NCBI RefSeq assembly: GCF_009858335.1
Contig: NZ_VMSE01000001.1
Location: 558,001 to 622,000, forward strand
DNA from: Methylovorus glucosotrophus
Lineage (GTDB): Bacteria > Pseudomonadota > Gammaproteobacteria > Burkholderiales > Methylophilaceae
DNA length: 64,000 nt
Direction: 5' to 3'
The notes beneath the pieces were generated by a model. The model was given only the letters and a program-made list of their open reading frames with translations, made no database searches and was not told the DNA's origin. Positions within the stretch are counted from its first letter, which is position 1, and every line of letters begins with the position of its first letter. A program made the translations under genes and the position numbers. This document shows, piece by piece, positions 18,591 to 27,491 of the stretch.

Positions 18591-20507
18591 ATGGCTAATG
18601 AGCAAAACGATAAGGTCAACGATAAAGTAGAAACGCAGATCAGCGATGCTGATATACGTCGTACACGGCTTAAGTCGCTGATCGTTCTGGGTAAAGAACG
18701 CGGCTACCTGACTTACGCTGAAATCAATGACCACTTGCCGGACGACGTTCAGGACTCTGAACAGATCGACGGCATTATCGGCATGATTAACGATATGGGT
18801 ATTCAGGTGTACGAAGAGACACCCGATGCCGAAGCACTGCTGATGTCGGATGCTCCACCGCCAGTGGCCGATGAAGATGCCGTGGAAGAAGCCGAACAGG
18901 CCCTTTCTACTGTGGATTCCGAGTTTGGCCGCACCACGGACCCTGTGCGTATGTACATGCGCGAAATGGGTACGGTAGACCTGCTCACGCGTGAAGGCGA
19001 AATCGAGATCGCCAAGCGCATTGAAGATGGCCTCAAGCACATGGTGCAGGCGATTGCCGCCTGTCCTACCACCATTGCCGAATTGCTCGCCATGGTGGAA
19101 AAAGTTGAAAAAGACGAACTCAGTGTTGATGATCTGGTAGATGGCCTGATTGACTCTGACGTCGGCCTGGAAGAAGACATCCCGGTAGAAGCCGCTGAAG
19201 CCGAAGAAGAAGAGCCTGAGGACGATGAAGAAGACGACGGCGACGAAGACGGCGCCAAGGCCGCTGCCATCTCCGCTGAGGCGCTGGCCAAGCTGAAGGA
19301 AGAAGTGCTCACCCGCTTCGCCGTTATCCGTCAGTCACACCAGAAAATGACGGTCATCCTGCAAGAGCGCGGCTCTCAGGATAAAGAATATCAAGCCCTG
19401 CAAAACGCCATTCTGGAAGAGCTGACCGCATTCCGCTTCTCAGCCAAACAAGTTGAAGCCCTGTGTGACCAGGTGCGCAACATGGTGGAAGAAATCCGCG
19501 GCCACGAGCGCAAGATCATGGAATTCTGCGTCGACAAATCCGGCATGCCACGTGCGCACTTCATCAAGGTGTTCCCTGGCAATGAAGGCAATCTGGACTG
19601 GCTCGCTGGCGAGCTGACTGTCAACAAGCCATACGTTGAGCGGCTGGAGCGCTTCAAGCACTCCATCGTGGATCAGCAGCAACGCCTGCTGGACCTGCAA
19701 GACCGCGTGGGTATCCCTATCAAGGAACTCAAGGAAATCAACAAGCAGATGTCCACCGGCGAAGCCCGTGCACGTCGTGCCAAGCGCGAGATGATCGAGG
19801 CCAACCTGCGTCTCGTGATCTCTATCGCCAAGAAATACACCAACCGTGGTTTGCAATTCCTTGATCTGATTCAGGAAGGCAACATCGGCCTCATGAAGGC
19901 CGTGGACAAATTTGAATATCGCCGTGGCTACAAGTTCTCTACGTACGCTACCTGGTGGATTCGTCAGGCCATTACGCGCTCGATCGCCGACCAGGCCCGC
20001 ACCATCCGTATCCCGGTGCACATGATCGAAACCATCAACAAGATGAACCGCATCAGCCGTCAGATTCTGCAGGAAACCGGTCTGGAACCAGACCCAGCCA
20101 CCCTGGCAGAAAAGATGGAAATGCCGGAAGACAAGATTCGCAAGATCCTCAAGATTTCCAAGGAGCCCATCTCCATGGAAACCCCGATCGGCGACGACGA
20201 CGACTCCCATCTTGGCGACTTTATCGAAGACATGACCACGCTCGCCCCGGTAGACGCTGCTGTCTACGCCAGCCTGCGTGAAGCCACCAAGGAAGTGCTG
20301 GAATCCCTCACCGCGAGAGAAGCCAAGGTACTGCGCATGCGCTTCGGTATTGAAATGAACACCGACCACACGCTGGAAGAAGTCGGCAAGCAATTCGACG
20401 TCACCCGCGAACGTATCCGCCAGATCGAAGCCAAAGCCCTGCGCAAGCTGCGCCACCCAACGCGCTCCGAGCGCCTGCGCAGCTTCCTCGAAACCGGCAA
20501 CGACTAA
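18591..20507 (+). CDS. rpoD: RpoD, primary sigma factor (sigma-70)
   Basis: The housekeeping sigma factor. From ATG 18591 (GAGG six bases upstream) it has 638 residues; an in-frame ATG at 18573 would add six. Region 1.1 ([17 protein letters not shown]), region 1.2 ([11 protein letters not shown]), and a long non-conserved region with a very acidic stretch of Glu/Asp around residues 200-225 come first. Regions 2-4 are intact: [32 protein letters not shown] and the region 4.2 helix-turn-helix [18 protein letters not shown]. The only tRNA of the window follows after 14 bases. Confidence 0.98.
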   Translation: MANEQNDKVNDKVETQISDADIRRTRLKSLIVLGKERGYLTYAEINDHLPDDVQDSEQIDGIIGMINDMGIQVYEETPDAEALLMSDAPPPVADEDAVEEAEQALSTVDSEFGRTTDPVRMYMREMGTVDLLTREGEIEIAKRIEDGLKHMVQAIAACPTTIAELLAMVEKVEKDELSVDDLVDGLIDSDVGLEEDIPVEAAEAEEEEPEDDEEDDGDEDGAKAAAISAEALAKLKEEVLTRFAVIRQSHQKMTVILQERGSQDKEYQALQNAILEELTAFRFSAKQVEALCDQVRNMVEEIRGHERKIMEFCVDKSGMPRAHFIKVFPGNEGNLDWLAGELTVNKPYVERLERFKHSIVDQQQRLLDLQDRVGIPIKELKEINKQMSTGEARARRAKREMIEANLRLVISIAKKYTNRGLQFLDLIQEGNIGLMKAVDKFEYRRGYKFSTYATWWIRQAITRSIADQARTIRIPVHMIETINKMNRISRQILQETGLEPDPATLAEKMEMPEDKIRKILKISKEPISMETPIGDDDDSHLGDFIEDMTTLAPVDAAVYASLREATKEVLESLTAREAKVLRMRFGIEMNTDHTLEEVGKQFDVTRERIRQIEAKALRKLRHPTRSERLRSFLETGND

Positions 20508-20521
20508 ACGCCTAAGTTACA

Positions 20522-20653
<132 letters not shown>

Positions 20654-20659
20654 CTCAAG

Positions 20660-20675
20660 GTGCAAATTCAGTACA
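20660..20675 (+). repeat. 16-bp repeat at the left end of the island, possible integrase arm site
   Basis: GTGCAAATTCAGTACA occurs here, 60 bases after the tRNA, and again exactly at 38108-38123 near the right end, same orientation. Short repeats at both ends between att core and integrase gene are typical of arm-type integrase sites; this role is inference. Confidence 0.5.
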
Positions 20676-20705
20676 GTAAGTAATCTTCGACTGCATTGAA
20701 AATTC

Positions 20706-21755
20706 ATGGCTACCATCGTAAAAACTGATTCTGGCACTTGGAAAGCATTGGTTCGTAAAACTGGCTGGCCTTCTGCCTCAAAAACATTTCGTGTTAAGCG
20801 TGATGCGCAAGACTGGGCTAGGCAAATCGAGGACCAGATGATCCGATCCGTTTACATTCGACGTACTCCTTCTGAGAAGATGTCGATCAAAGAGGCATTT
20901 GAACGGTATGAGCGGGAGGTGTCGCCGACAAAGAAAGCATCTACTCAAAAACGTGAAGAGCTGCGGGTAAAACTTCTCAAGGAAAAGTTTGGCCAATATT
21001 CCCTGGCTGCATTGACCTCGGATATTGTGGCTGATTACAGGGATCAGCGTTTGGCAACTGGCAAGTCAAACAACACTGTCAGGCTAGAGCTAGCCTTACT
21101 GGGCCATCTCTATTCCACCGCCATTAAGGAATGGCATATCGCATTACCTGCCAACCCTGTAGCCAACATTAGAAAACCTAGCCCTGGTGCAGGTCGGAAC
21201 GTCAGGCTAAATCGCACGGAACAGCAACGCTTGCTGATAGCGTTGCAAACTCATTCAAATCCGATGCTTGCTTGGATATTTCAGGTTGCAATAGAGACTG
21301 GTATGAGGCAGGGGGAAATTCTCAATCTCAAGATTCAGCACGTTGATACTGAGCGCCGTATCGTGTCGCTCTTTGACACCAAAAATGGTATGTCTCGAAC
21401 AGTACCTTTAACTAAGTTGGCTGTGGAGGTCTTCAAAGAGGCGCTAGAAAATCCCGCGAGGCCGAATGACTGCGAACTAATCTTTTTTGGTGAACCTGGT
21501 AGAGACAAAAAACGATCACCCTACCAATTTAATAAGGTCTGGATGGATGTTAAGAAGAGCATCGGTCTTGGGAATTTGCATTTCCACGATCTTCGTCACG
21601 AGGCTACGAGCCGCTTAGTTGAGGCTGGGTTGAGTGATCAGGAAGTGGCATCGATAAGCGGGCACAAATCCATGCAGATGCTGCGTAGGTACACCCACCT
21701 TAGAGCCGAGGATTTGGTGGCCAAGCTCGATAAAATCGAAGATATCGTAGGTTAG
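20706..21755 (+). CDS. int: Island tyrosine recombinase/integrase
   Basis: A 349-residue phage-type integrase that would integrate and excise the element at tRNA-Ile. The N-terminal part has an AP2-like arm-binding segment (KTFRVKRDAQDWARQIE) and a SAM-like core-binding domain (about 60-160). Catalytic residues are visible in ETGMRQGEILNLK (Arg), HDLRHEATSRL (His, Arg), ISGHKSMQML (His) and the nucleophilic Tyr in RRYTHL. It lies next to attL and reads inward, the usual layout. The gene is intact, so the element may still be mobile. Confidence 0.95.
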   Translation: MATIVKTDSGTWKALVRKTGWPSASKTFRVKRDAQDWARQIEDQMIRSVYIRRTPSEKMSIKEAFERYEREVSPTKKASTQKREELRVKLLKEKFGQYSLAALTSDIVADYRDQRLATGKSNNTVRLELALLGHLYSTAIKEWHIALPANPVANIRKPSPGAGRNVRLNRTEQQRLLIALQTHSNPMLAWIFQVAIETGMRQGEILNLKIQHVDTERRIVSLFDTKNGMSRTVPLTKLAVEVFKEALENPARPNDCELIFFGEPGRDKKRSPYQFNKVWMDVKKSIGLGNLHFHDLRHEATSRLVEAGLSDQEVASISGHKSMQMLRRYTHLRAEDLVAKLDKIEDIVG

Positions 21756-21801
21756 CGAAATTTATTGAAAATGAGGCGTCAATTGTGTTAATTTAATTGC
21801 C

Positions 21802-22194
21802 ATGAATACACGTCAAGCAAATAGGTATGCTAAGGCAGCTTTGGGGCACCAAGTCCCATTGATGCAAGTGCTATACGCTATGTCGACCGTGTTGTTTTTT
21901 TGTTTGTTATTCTTTGGCTTGGTATCGCCAGAATCGGCTGTGGCTATTTATGGTGTGGTAATTGGGCTCTGTGGTGCCTTTAGTCAGGCCAACCATGAGG
22001 CAGCCCATGCTTATACCTCCATAGCAAAGGCTATAACTGAGGCGAAGTCATTCGCTTCATATCTATTCAAGCTCTGCCTCCAAATTTTCTCGCAAATTTC
22101 AGCTCTGTTAAATTCGCTTCCAGAAGTGAATTTGAATCTGATTTTCTCTGTGGCACAGCCTGTACCAGCTGCTCCACTCGCATTCCGCTCTTAA
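21802..22194 (+). CDS. Small membrane protein, function unknown
   Basis: 130 residues, not recognised. Two adjacent hydrophobic spans (about 18-42 and 46-62) with PES between them suggest a hairpin in the inner membrane, followed by an amphipathic C-terminal part. It lies 46 bases after the integrase on the same strand and could be co-transcribed. No signal peptide or catalytic motif is seen. Confidence 0.55.
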   Translation: MNTRQANRYAKAALGHQVPLMQVLYAMSTVLFFCLLFFGLVSPESAVAIYGVVIGLCGAFSQANHEAAHAYTSIAKAITEAKSFASYLFKLCLQIFSQISALLNSLPEVNLNLIFSVAQPVPAAPLAFRS

Positions 22195-22248
22195 AAATCC
22201 TTAATTAATCGACATTTCGCACCCCTCAAGGGGAACGTATTCACGTGC

Positions 22249-22258
22249 GCGCTAGCGC
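22249..22258. repeat. Palindrome upstream of the small HTH gene
   Basis: GCGCTAGCGC is a perfect 10-bp palindrome 24 bases before the ATG at 22282, and a CCCCTCAAGGGG hairpin lies about 30 bases before it. Either could be an operator or a terminator for the upstream gene; both readings are tentative. Confidence 0.3.
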
Positions 22259-22281
22259 TATAGATTAAGTAAGGATTTCAT

Positions 22282-22521
22282 ATGCAATCTCAGACAACTA
22301 CTGAGTCGTTACTCATCAGCACCTATGGGCCATTGATGACCCTTCCTGATTTGGCTGAGTGTTTTAATCGGTCCATTAATGGCCTTCGTGTGAGCCTCTC
22401 ACGAGATAACGAGACTTCAAGGCTATTGCGGAAAGCCAGATTCAAGATGGGCCGCCGTTGTTACTTTCGCACGGAAGCAATCGCTCAAGTTATTAATCAG
22501 CTTTCTCAAGAGGGGGCTTGA
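22282..22521 (+). CDS. Small plasmid-type DNA-binding protein (possible excisionase/regulator)
   Basis: 79 residues with a plausible helix-turn-helix (TLPDLAECFNRSINGLRVSLSR) and a basic strand KARFKMGRRCYFRTEAIAQV like the wing of AlpA/MerR-type small regulators. Similar proteins occur next to mobilization genes of plasmids. Such proteins often act as recombination directionality factors or repressors, and its position between integrase and replication/mobilization genes fits either role. The specific function is not shown. Confidence 0.6.
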   Translation: MQSQTTTESLLISTYGPLMTLPDLAECFNRSINGLRVSLSRDNETSRLLRKARFKMGRRCYFRTEAIAQVINQLSQEGA

Positions 22522-22523
22522 AC

Positions 22524-22604
22524 ATGACTGTGATAACGATTTTTCCAGTTAATCGAGCCGTTAAAAAAGAGAAATTGCACACAAGCTTAAGGGGCCAATC
22601 ATGA
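22524..22604 (+). CDS. Possible 26-residue leader ORF
   Basis: A short frame (MTVITIFPVNRAVKKEKLH...) begins 3 bases after the preceding stop. Its TGA overlaps the ATG of the next gene at 22601 (ATGA). The tight spacing on both sides suggests that ribosomes may translate through it to reach the next gene. It has no known relative and could be chance. Confidence 0.3.
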   Translation: MTVITIFPVNRAVKKEKLHTSLRGQS

Positions 22605-23455
22605 GTATCGTGAAGTTGGCCAAATTTGACTCAGGGTTTGAGTTATTGGCTCGCGAGACATTGCAAGACTCCAGGCTGTCTCTTAGCGCTCTAGGCGGGT
22701 TGGTAAGAATGTTATCTCTGCCCAATGATTGGGAAATTCGGATCGGGCCGCTTGAAAGAGAAATTCTTCACGTAGGGCCTGATTTAAGAAAGCGCCTTTT
22801 CAAAGAGCTAATAGACGCTGGATATATCAAGCGCAGCCAATCTCGAAACTTGAACGGGACATGGGATTGGAATTTCACGGTATTTCCGACTTCCGCTTTA
22901 AAAGCTAATGAACCGAATGAGGGTGAAAGCTTCCAGGAAGATCATAAATCCACCGGGGGGGAGGCCATGGATGGAAAAGCCATCGATGGCTCATCCATCG
23001 ATGAAAAAAGCCCCGATATAGATATAACAAATCCACTCAATACAGAGTTTATTAAACTACCACTACAACAAGCTACCAAACCCACCTCCCTTTCTGAGCT
23101 CGAATTTTTTTATAGTTTTCCAGAGGCTATCCGATCGCAAGCTCTACTCATGCTGAATGGTCTTGATTTAGAGCTTGCTCAGCTGTTGCTGGATGAGCTG
23201 TCTGGCATAGCGCTTAGAAAACGTATTAAGGTAACGCCGATTTCGGTCTTAAAAGGACTGCTGAATAGTTATCATCAAGGAAAATTTACTCCAAACCTCG
23301 CTTTAGAAGTGCAATCAAAGCGTGAGCAGCGGATAGCCGAGCAGGCACAATCAAAACAAAACCTCAAGAAGAAACCTTCTACCGAAGCGCGGTATGAGCC
23401 GAGGCGTGAGGAGCGGGAAGCCATGAGGGCCGCGCTAAGGAGGGACGCAAAATGA
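22601..23455 (+). CDS. Replication-type winged-helix protein
   Basis: 284 residues. The N-terminal 85 residues look like a winged helix of phage/plasmid replication proteins (LSLSALGGLVRMLSLPNDW, ... RLFKELIDAGYIKRSQSRN). A low-complexity polar linker (about 105-145) contains DG(K/S)xID repeats. A helical domain then resembles the DnaD/DnaT or O-protein C-terminal region (LLLDELSGIALRKRIKVTPISVLKGLL), and the tail is very basic. The linker DNA carries palindromic repeats that may be an origin, as in phage O genes. The stop overlaps mobC. No enzymatic motif is seen; the replication role is inferred from layout. Confidence 0.55.
   Translation: MSIVKLAKFDSGFELLARETLQDSRLSLSALGGLVRMLSLPNDWEIRIGPLEREILHVGPDLRKRLFKELIDAGYIKRSQSRNLNGTWDWNFTVFPTSALKANEPNEGESFQEDHKSTGGEAMDGKAIDGSSIDEKSPDIDITNPLNTEFIKLPLQQATKPTSLSELEFFYSFPEAIRSQALLMLNGLDLELAQLLLDELSGIALRKRIKVTPISVLKGLLNSYHQGKFTPNLALEVQSKREQRIAEQAQSKQNLKKKPSTEARYEPRREEREAMRAALRRDAK
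22964..23011 (+). repeat. Palindromic ATCGATGG repeat cluster, candidate origin inside the replication-type gene
   Basis: The segment contains GCCATGGATGG, then GCCATCGATGGC and CATCCATCGATG close together, all built on a CCATCGATGG core that pairs with itself. It encodes the DGKAIDGSSIDE linker of the surrounding protein. Repeats inside the middle of a replication gene resemble the in-gene iterons of lambda-type origins. This is inference from the pattern. Confidence 0.4.
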
Positions 23456-23985
23456 CCTCTCCAGTGCTATCGGTTTATTTGGGAAACGCCTTACGCTCGC
23501 AGTGGGATGCCCACTGCAAATCTCAAAATGTACGATCCTCAACAGCAGTGAAAGATGTCGTTGTTTATCTTCTCAGTAAAAATATCCGCCCACAAAATTT
23601 TCAAGAAATCGTGAATACTCCAGATACCTTTAGAGTCCGGCTGGAACTGAGGTTGAGTGCCAGCGAATATGAAGCGACCAAGGTATTGGCTGACGTAACG
23701 GGTGCCAACGTTAATCGGTACGTGGCTAACTTATTGAGGAGCCACCTGACGCAAGCCCCACAGTTTCACCAATATGAGCTAGATGCAGTAACGGAATCAA
23801 CTGCCCAGCTAATGAAAATTGGTTCTAACCTCAATCAAATTGCTCGGGCAATAAATCGCAATCCCTTGGAGACTGACCTTGCTAGGGTTGACCTGATGAG
23901 TGATATCAGCAGCCATATCAAGGACCATACACGTTCTGTTGCCATGCTTATCCAGGCTAATTTGCAACGCTGGAAGGTTAAATAA
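23452..23985 (+). CDS. mobC: MobC-family relaxosome protein
   Basis: MobC proteins melt or mark oriT and help the relaxase nick. The 177-residue protein has a ribbon-helix-helix-like part (VRLELRLSASEYEATKVLADVTG) and the family signature LMKIGSNLNQIARAIN at about residues 121-136. The ATG overlaps the upstream stop by 4 bases, and the relaxase starts one base after its stop. The order mobC-relaxase is usual for mobilizable plasmids. An oriT should lie near but could not be located by eye. Confidence 0.85.
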   Translation: MTSPVLSVYLGNALRSQWDAHCKSQNVRSSTAVKDVVVYLLSKNIRPQNFQEIVNTPDTFRVRLELRLSASEYEATKVLADVTGANVNRYVANLLRSHLTQAPQFHQYELDAVTESTAQLMKIGSNLNQIARAINRNPLETDLARVDLMSDISSHIKDHTRSVAMLIQANLQRWKVK

Positions 23986-23986
23986 C

Positions 23987-25027
23987 ATGGCCAGTATTGA
24001 TCATCCAGTAGTGATTGATGGCGTGCTTAAAGAAATTGGTGACCGTCTCTTCTATGAGACTGTGAGGCCGATAAAACAAATGCCACGGAGGACCATGACA
24101 GGCGTTTTTCGGTTGCCCAAGCATCAGCCCGTCAAGAGGGACGTCCATTACATCCAGAGAAAGCTTAGCTTCACAGCCAGGAGATTCCCCGAGGTAATGG
24201 TGAAGATAAGTGGAGGGCCGAAAGGTATGGCACATATCAAAGCGCATCTTGAGTATATCTCGCGTAATGGGCAACTCAAGCTTGAATCGGAAGACGGCGC
24301 TATTTGGGGCGGCAAGGATGAGTTAAAAGACCTGCAGGACCAGTGGCGCTATGGCGGCTATCCGATCGTCGAAGATACTTCCAAGCAGGCTTTCAACGTT
24401 ATTCTCTCCATGCCACCTGGTACGGATCGAGCAGCCGTAACTGTAGCTGCACGAGAGTTTGCTCATCAGGAATTTAGGTTAAATTACAGTTATGTATTTG
24501 CTACGCATGATGATGAAAAGCACCCTCACGTGCATTTATGCGTTAAAGCAATGGGTAAAGATGGTGTAAGGCTTAATCCACGCAAAGCTGATCTTCAGCG
24601 ATGGAGAGAGATATTCGCTGATAGACTTCGCGCAAATGGCATTGAGGCGAACGCAACCAGGCGTCCTGTGAGAGGTGTAACCAAACGCCCCAGAAAACAG
24701 GCGGTGGTGCATCTCGAAAAAAGAGGTTTCAAGTCTCACCATCGCGAAGCTTTGACACAGGCTGCCACTGCATTCATCCGGAATGGGAATGGCAGCCCTT
24801 TCTCTAATCCGCTTCGGCCTCAAATTCTACGCGCACGGCAATTCGTGGTGGCTAGCTGGAACGCTATTGGCCATGCCCTGCAGGGCCAAGGAGAAGGCCA
24901 GCTGTCTTCAGACGTAAAGGCATTTGTCGAGGCCCTGCCTCCAGCCGAGAGCATAGGCGAGCGCTTGGAGCAGCAATTACGAGCGCAGATCAACCAGAAG
25001 AAAAAAGATAAGGGAGTGGACAGATGA
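23987..25027 (+). CDS. Relaxase / mobilization nuclease (MOB-P type)
   Basis: The relaxase nicks oriT and stays bound to the 5' end of the transferred strand. The 346-residue protein has the likely catalytic Tyr in AHLEYISRNG (about residue 92) and the metal-binding HUH signature in KHPHVHLCVKA (about 178-188), preceded by YVFATHDDEK. A basic region and a helical, Lys-rich tail follow. It is short compared with large conjugative relaxases, as in mobilizable elements. ATG 23987 is chosen because the longer frame runs back into mobC. Its stop overlaps the next start. Confidence 0.9.
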   Translation: MASIDHPVVIDGVLKEIGDRLFYETVRPIKQMPRRTMTGVFRLPKHQPVKRDVHYIQRKLSFTARRFPEVMVKISGGPKGMAHIKAHLEYISRNGQLKLESEDGAIWGGKDELKDLQDQWRYGGYPIVEDTSKQAFNVILSMPPGTDRAAVTVAAREFAHQEFRLNYSYVFATHDDEKHPHVHLCVKAMGKDGVRLNPRKADLQRWREIFADRLRANGIEANATRRPVRGVTKRPRKQAVVHLEKRGFKSHHREALTQAATAFIRNGNGSPFSNPLRPQILRARQFVVASWNAIGHALQGQGEGQLSSDVKAFVEALPPAESIGERLEQQLRAQINQKKKDKGVDR

Positions 25028-25281
25028 GAGTAATAACTATCAATGATTTGATGAAGCGTGGCGTGCCATGCGGAATGGAATTGATTGGCCGACAAACCCG
25101 TGAGGGAGTGATGCTTGTCGCAAAAAATAAAAAACGGTCCGTTTATGTGATGGATGGTGATTCATCCGGACCTGCTTTATTCAAAGATGAATCCTTTGTT
25201 GAGTTTCTGAAGATGGTTCCAGGGGTAGATCAGCTGACCGTGATGTTGCATCCCAAAATTCGAGCTGGGAGTACGAAATGA
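25024..25281 (+). CDS. Hypothetical protein downstream of the relaxase
   Basis: 85 residues, mainly beta-strand by inspection (MELIGRQTREGVMLVAKNKK, SVYVMDGDSSG). No family recognised. ATG overlaps the relaxase stop by 4 bases and its own stop overlaps the lipoprotein start, so it belongs to the mobilization operon. A role in transfer is implied only by position. Confidence 0.6.
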   Translation: MRVITINDLMKRGVPCGMELIGRQTREGVMLVAKNKKRSVYVMDGDSSGPALFKDESFVEFLKMVPGVDQLTVMLHPKIRAGSTK

Positions 25282-25598
25282 AAGTGAATTTATACATTGT
25301 CACCGTGGCTGTGCTGATGTTGGGCGCCTGCGGTAAGGAGCCCCTAGTCGATCAGGTGGATGTGGATAAGATCGCTGAATGTGCATTTGGCAAGGATGGA
25401 AATAAACAGATGGCCGCTTGTAGTCAGCTGAATGTCACTGAGAAAAGAATCATGGCATGTGCCTCACCCAAAGGCGTGTCTCGGCGAGTTGCTTGCAAGG
25501 TTCTGTCTGCTGAAGAGTTGCACTTCATTCCCCAGCTAGACGCGATGAGACCTGTGGGAACGCACTTTGACTTCACCATTCGGCAACCAGGCAAGTAA
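25278..25598 (+). CDS. Small lipoprotein, possible entry-exclusion type
   Basis: 106 residues with a lipoprotein signal: MKVNLYIVTVAVLMLGAC, cysteine at about 18. The mature part has several further cysteines (AECAFG, AACSQL, MACASP, ACKVL), likely paired in the periplasm. A lipoprotein immediately before a VirB6/TrbL-like gene recalls the entry-exclusion lipoproteins (EexN, TrbK) of conjugative systems, but the sequence itself does not show that family. It is translationally coupled to the preceding gene. Confidence 0.6.
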   Translation: MKVNLYIVTVAVLMLGACGKEPLVDQVDVDKIAECAFGKDGNKQMAACSQLNVTEKRIMACASPKGVSRRVACKVLSAEELHFIPQLDAMRPVGTHFDFTIRQPGK

Positions 25599-25623
25599 AT
25601 ACCTTTTTGGTATAGGAGCGATT

Positions 25624-26742
25624 ATGACTAATATTTTTGAAGTGCTTGGGGCAACACTTGAAAGTGCAACCCAGCATTATGCAAGTCAGCATTCGGCCGC
25701 ATTAGCGCTGGCCATTTTTCCATATGTTTCAAGTGGCATTCTGGTCTGGCTCACCATCATGGGCTTTCAGACCATCTCGGGAAGGCTGCAGGCGCCATTT
25801 ATCAATGTTGTCGAGCGATGTGGCGCAATCACTTTTCTTGCAGCCATTGCTTTTGGCTCATCGATATACCAGGTCGAAATCCTGAACGATTTTGACGCGC
25901 TTCAAAATGCACTTTTAAGTGCGGTCTCCGGGCTTGAAACCACCCCATATAAAGCGGCTGATGCGGCATTGCAAAGAGGGTTGGATTTGGCAACGGAGTT
26001 TTCCCATGAAACCTCGATCACCGGGTTCGAATCCTTCTATGGATGGGCCGTAGGTTCTTTGATCATCTATGGCGGAACAGTTGTCCTGACCACCATGGCG
26101 GCCGGATCAATCATGATTGCAAAAGCAAGTCTTGCTATTGCACTAGCCTTTGGACAGATCGCCATTGCTTGCGCCATGTTTCCAGCTACGCGCAAAATTT
26201 TCGATGCATTTATAACGACGGTCCTTAATAGAATTGTCTACATCCTCGTTATTTCCATGGTCCTGGGCTTTGCTTTAGATATCTTCAGCGGGGTCGCGGC
26301 AGGTTACACGGACGCAGCGCAACCTTTAGCCTTTGCCTGGGAATTGCTCATTGCTGTGATTGTATGTGGCTTATTAATTTGGAGCGCAGGGTCACTTGCA
26401 TCCGAGTTGGCGGGAGGTGTGGCGCTAGCCGTAAGCAATCCCATCATGGCTGCAGCTCGAATGGCAGGTTATCCCGCTACTTCTGCAATGAGATACCTCA
26501 ACGGGCAGTCTTCTCGAACAAATGCCGTCACTGGTCAGCAAGAGTATGCGAGTCGTGCATCTCATATTGCGAGGGGTAATACAGCGCTCAATCCAGCATA
26601 TAGGCAGAAGGCAGCCATGAATATGCAAAATGGGTGGGGGCCATCCTCTGGAGGAGAAGCCAAACCTATGACGTCGAGCCAATCCAATGTTGAACGCATT
26701 AAAGCGATGGCTAAACGACGTGATGACATCATGAAAAAGTGA
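25624..26742 (+). CDS. VirB6/TrbL-like polytopic inner-membrane protein
   Basis: 372 residues. Several spans are visible: about 22-45, 60-80, 140-165, 168-195, 200-225 and 235-260, then a hydrophilic tail rich in Asn, Gln and Met. The arrangement VSSGILVWLTIMGFQTISG, then a long periplasmic loop with Asp/Thr/Ser, is that of the VirB6/TrbL family that forms the inner-membrane channel of type IV secretion systems. No VirB2-B5 or B7-B11 gene accompanies it. ATG 25624 follows TATAGGAG. A lone VirB6 on a mobilizable element may modify a helper's machinery. Confidence 0.75.
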   Translation: MTNIFEVLGATLESATQHYASQHSAALALAIFPYVSSGILVWLTIMGFQTISGRLQAPFINVVERCGAITFLAAIAFGSSIYQVEILNDFDALQNALLSAVSGLETTPYKAADAALQRGLDLATEFSHETSITGFESFYGWAVGSLIIYGGTVVLTTMAAGSIMIAKASLAIALAFGQIAIACAMFPATRKIFDAFITTVLNRIVYILVISMVLGFALDIFSGVAAGYTDAAQPLAFAWELLIAVIVCGLLIWSAGSLASELAGGVALAVSNPIMAAARMAGYPATSAMRYLNGQSSRTNAVTGQQEYASRASHIARGNTALNPAYRQKAAMNMQNGWGPSSGGEAKPMTSSQSNVERIKAMAKRRDDIMKK

Positions 26743-26752
26743 GGAGTGCGAC

Positions 26753-27145
26753 ATGTTGCAAGCGATACAAGAATTTGGAATTTTTCTCGATTACTGCCTG
26801 AACTGGGTGACGACCGCTTTGGTTTTGTCATGTGCCTTATGGATCCTCGTGACTCATTTTTGGGTATATCGGAGAGGCGGTCTTGCTGGAGTATTGCGCT
26901 GGCATAGAAACACTAAAAGAATATGCGGATTTAACGATACGGCCTATTCTTCGGCTATTTTAGGCTTGTCTGTGGTTGTATTAGCCGTAAACATGAATAC
27001 CCCATCATTCTTCGGGGTAACAACGGGCCTTTTGCTGAACGGCATGCTTTTTCTGGTAATAGCAATACTATTCGGTGAAAGGCGTAAGCATTGGCAATTC
27101 TTGAAATCCAGTGCATGCGAGGTCATCCTGCGGCCTTACCAATAA
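26753..27145 (+). CDS. Small polytopic membrane protein next to the VirB6-like gene
   Basis: 130 residues with three or four hydrophobic segments (about 12-35, 60-80, 85-108). Not recognised. It starts 10 bases after the VirB6-like gene with a GAGGAG site, so it is almost surely co-transcribed. It could be an accessory of the same membrane assembly or an exclusion protein; neither is shown. Confidence 0.6.
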   Translation: MLQAIQEFGIFLDYCLNWVTTALVLSCALWILVTHFWVYRRGGLAGVLRWHRNTKRICGFNDTAYSSAILGLSVVVLAVNMNTPSFFGVTTGLLLNGMLFLVIAILFGERRKHWQFLKSSACEVILRPYQ

Positions 27146-27158
27146 CCTCTCTCAAGGC

Positions 27159-27173
27159 GTTGATAATATCAAC
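27159..27173. promoter_or_regulatory. Palindromic operator-like site, copy 1
   Basis: GTTGATAATATCAAC is an inverted repeat of GTTGAT/ATCAAC. It lies 34 bases before the antitoxin-like gene at 27207, where an autoregulatory operator would be expected. The reverse complement of this exact 15-mer recurs at 28996-29010, and both copies are followed by a similar ACGC-TTT-AAAGCATT stretch. Confidence 0.5.
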
Positions 27174-27206
27174 GCTTTTCACAAAGCATTTTTTAAGGAT
27201 GGGTGT

Positions 27207-27485
27207 ATGACCGAAAAAATCGATGTAGCATCTCTTAGAGATGTTAACCCTGCAGAATATATCACTGACAAAGAGGACTTTAAGGCATACCTTGATGTAT
27301 TAGAGGAGGAAGGGGAGCTCGGAGCGCTTACCGAAGGGTTACTGATATTATTCCAAGCTAAAGGCGCTCTAACGGTTGCAGAAGCTTTAGGCGTAGATGT
27401 CCGTGAAGTCTGGAATGCTCAGCAAGAGCCCGTAGAGCATCAGAAATTATTGCTTCGCATTATAGAAATACTGAAGAAGGGGTGA
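27207..27485 (+). CDS. Addiction-module antidote-like protein without visible toxin
   Basis: 92 residues. The N-terminal DVNPAEYITDKEDFKAYLDV and the later LTEGLLILFQAKGALTVAEALGVDVREVWN resemble antidote proteins of RelE/HigB-type modules (an HTH with a pre-helix). Their toxin is normally about 100 residues and just upstream; here a membrane protein occupies that place. ATG 27207 follows AAGGA. Regulation by the palindrome at 27159 is likely. Family assignment is moderate. Confidence 0.5.
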   Translation: MTEKIDVASLRDVNPAEYITDKEDFKAYLDVLEEEGELGALTEGLLILFQAKGALTVAEALGVDVREVWNAQQEPVEHQKLLLRIIEILKKG

Positions 27486-27491
27486 CTATCA

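Noticed and set aside
19440..20456. A 338-codon minus-strand frame inside rpoD
   Set aside because: Shadow of a highly conserved gene; no start signal and no recognisable fold.
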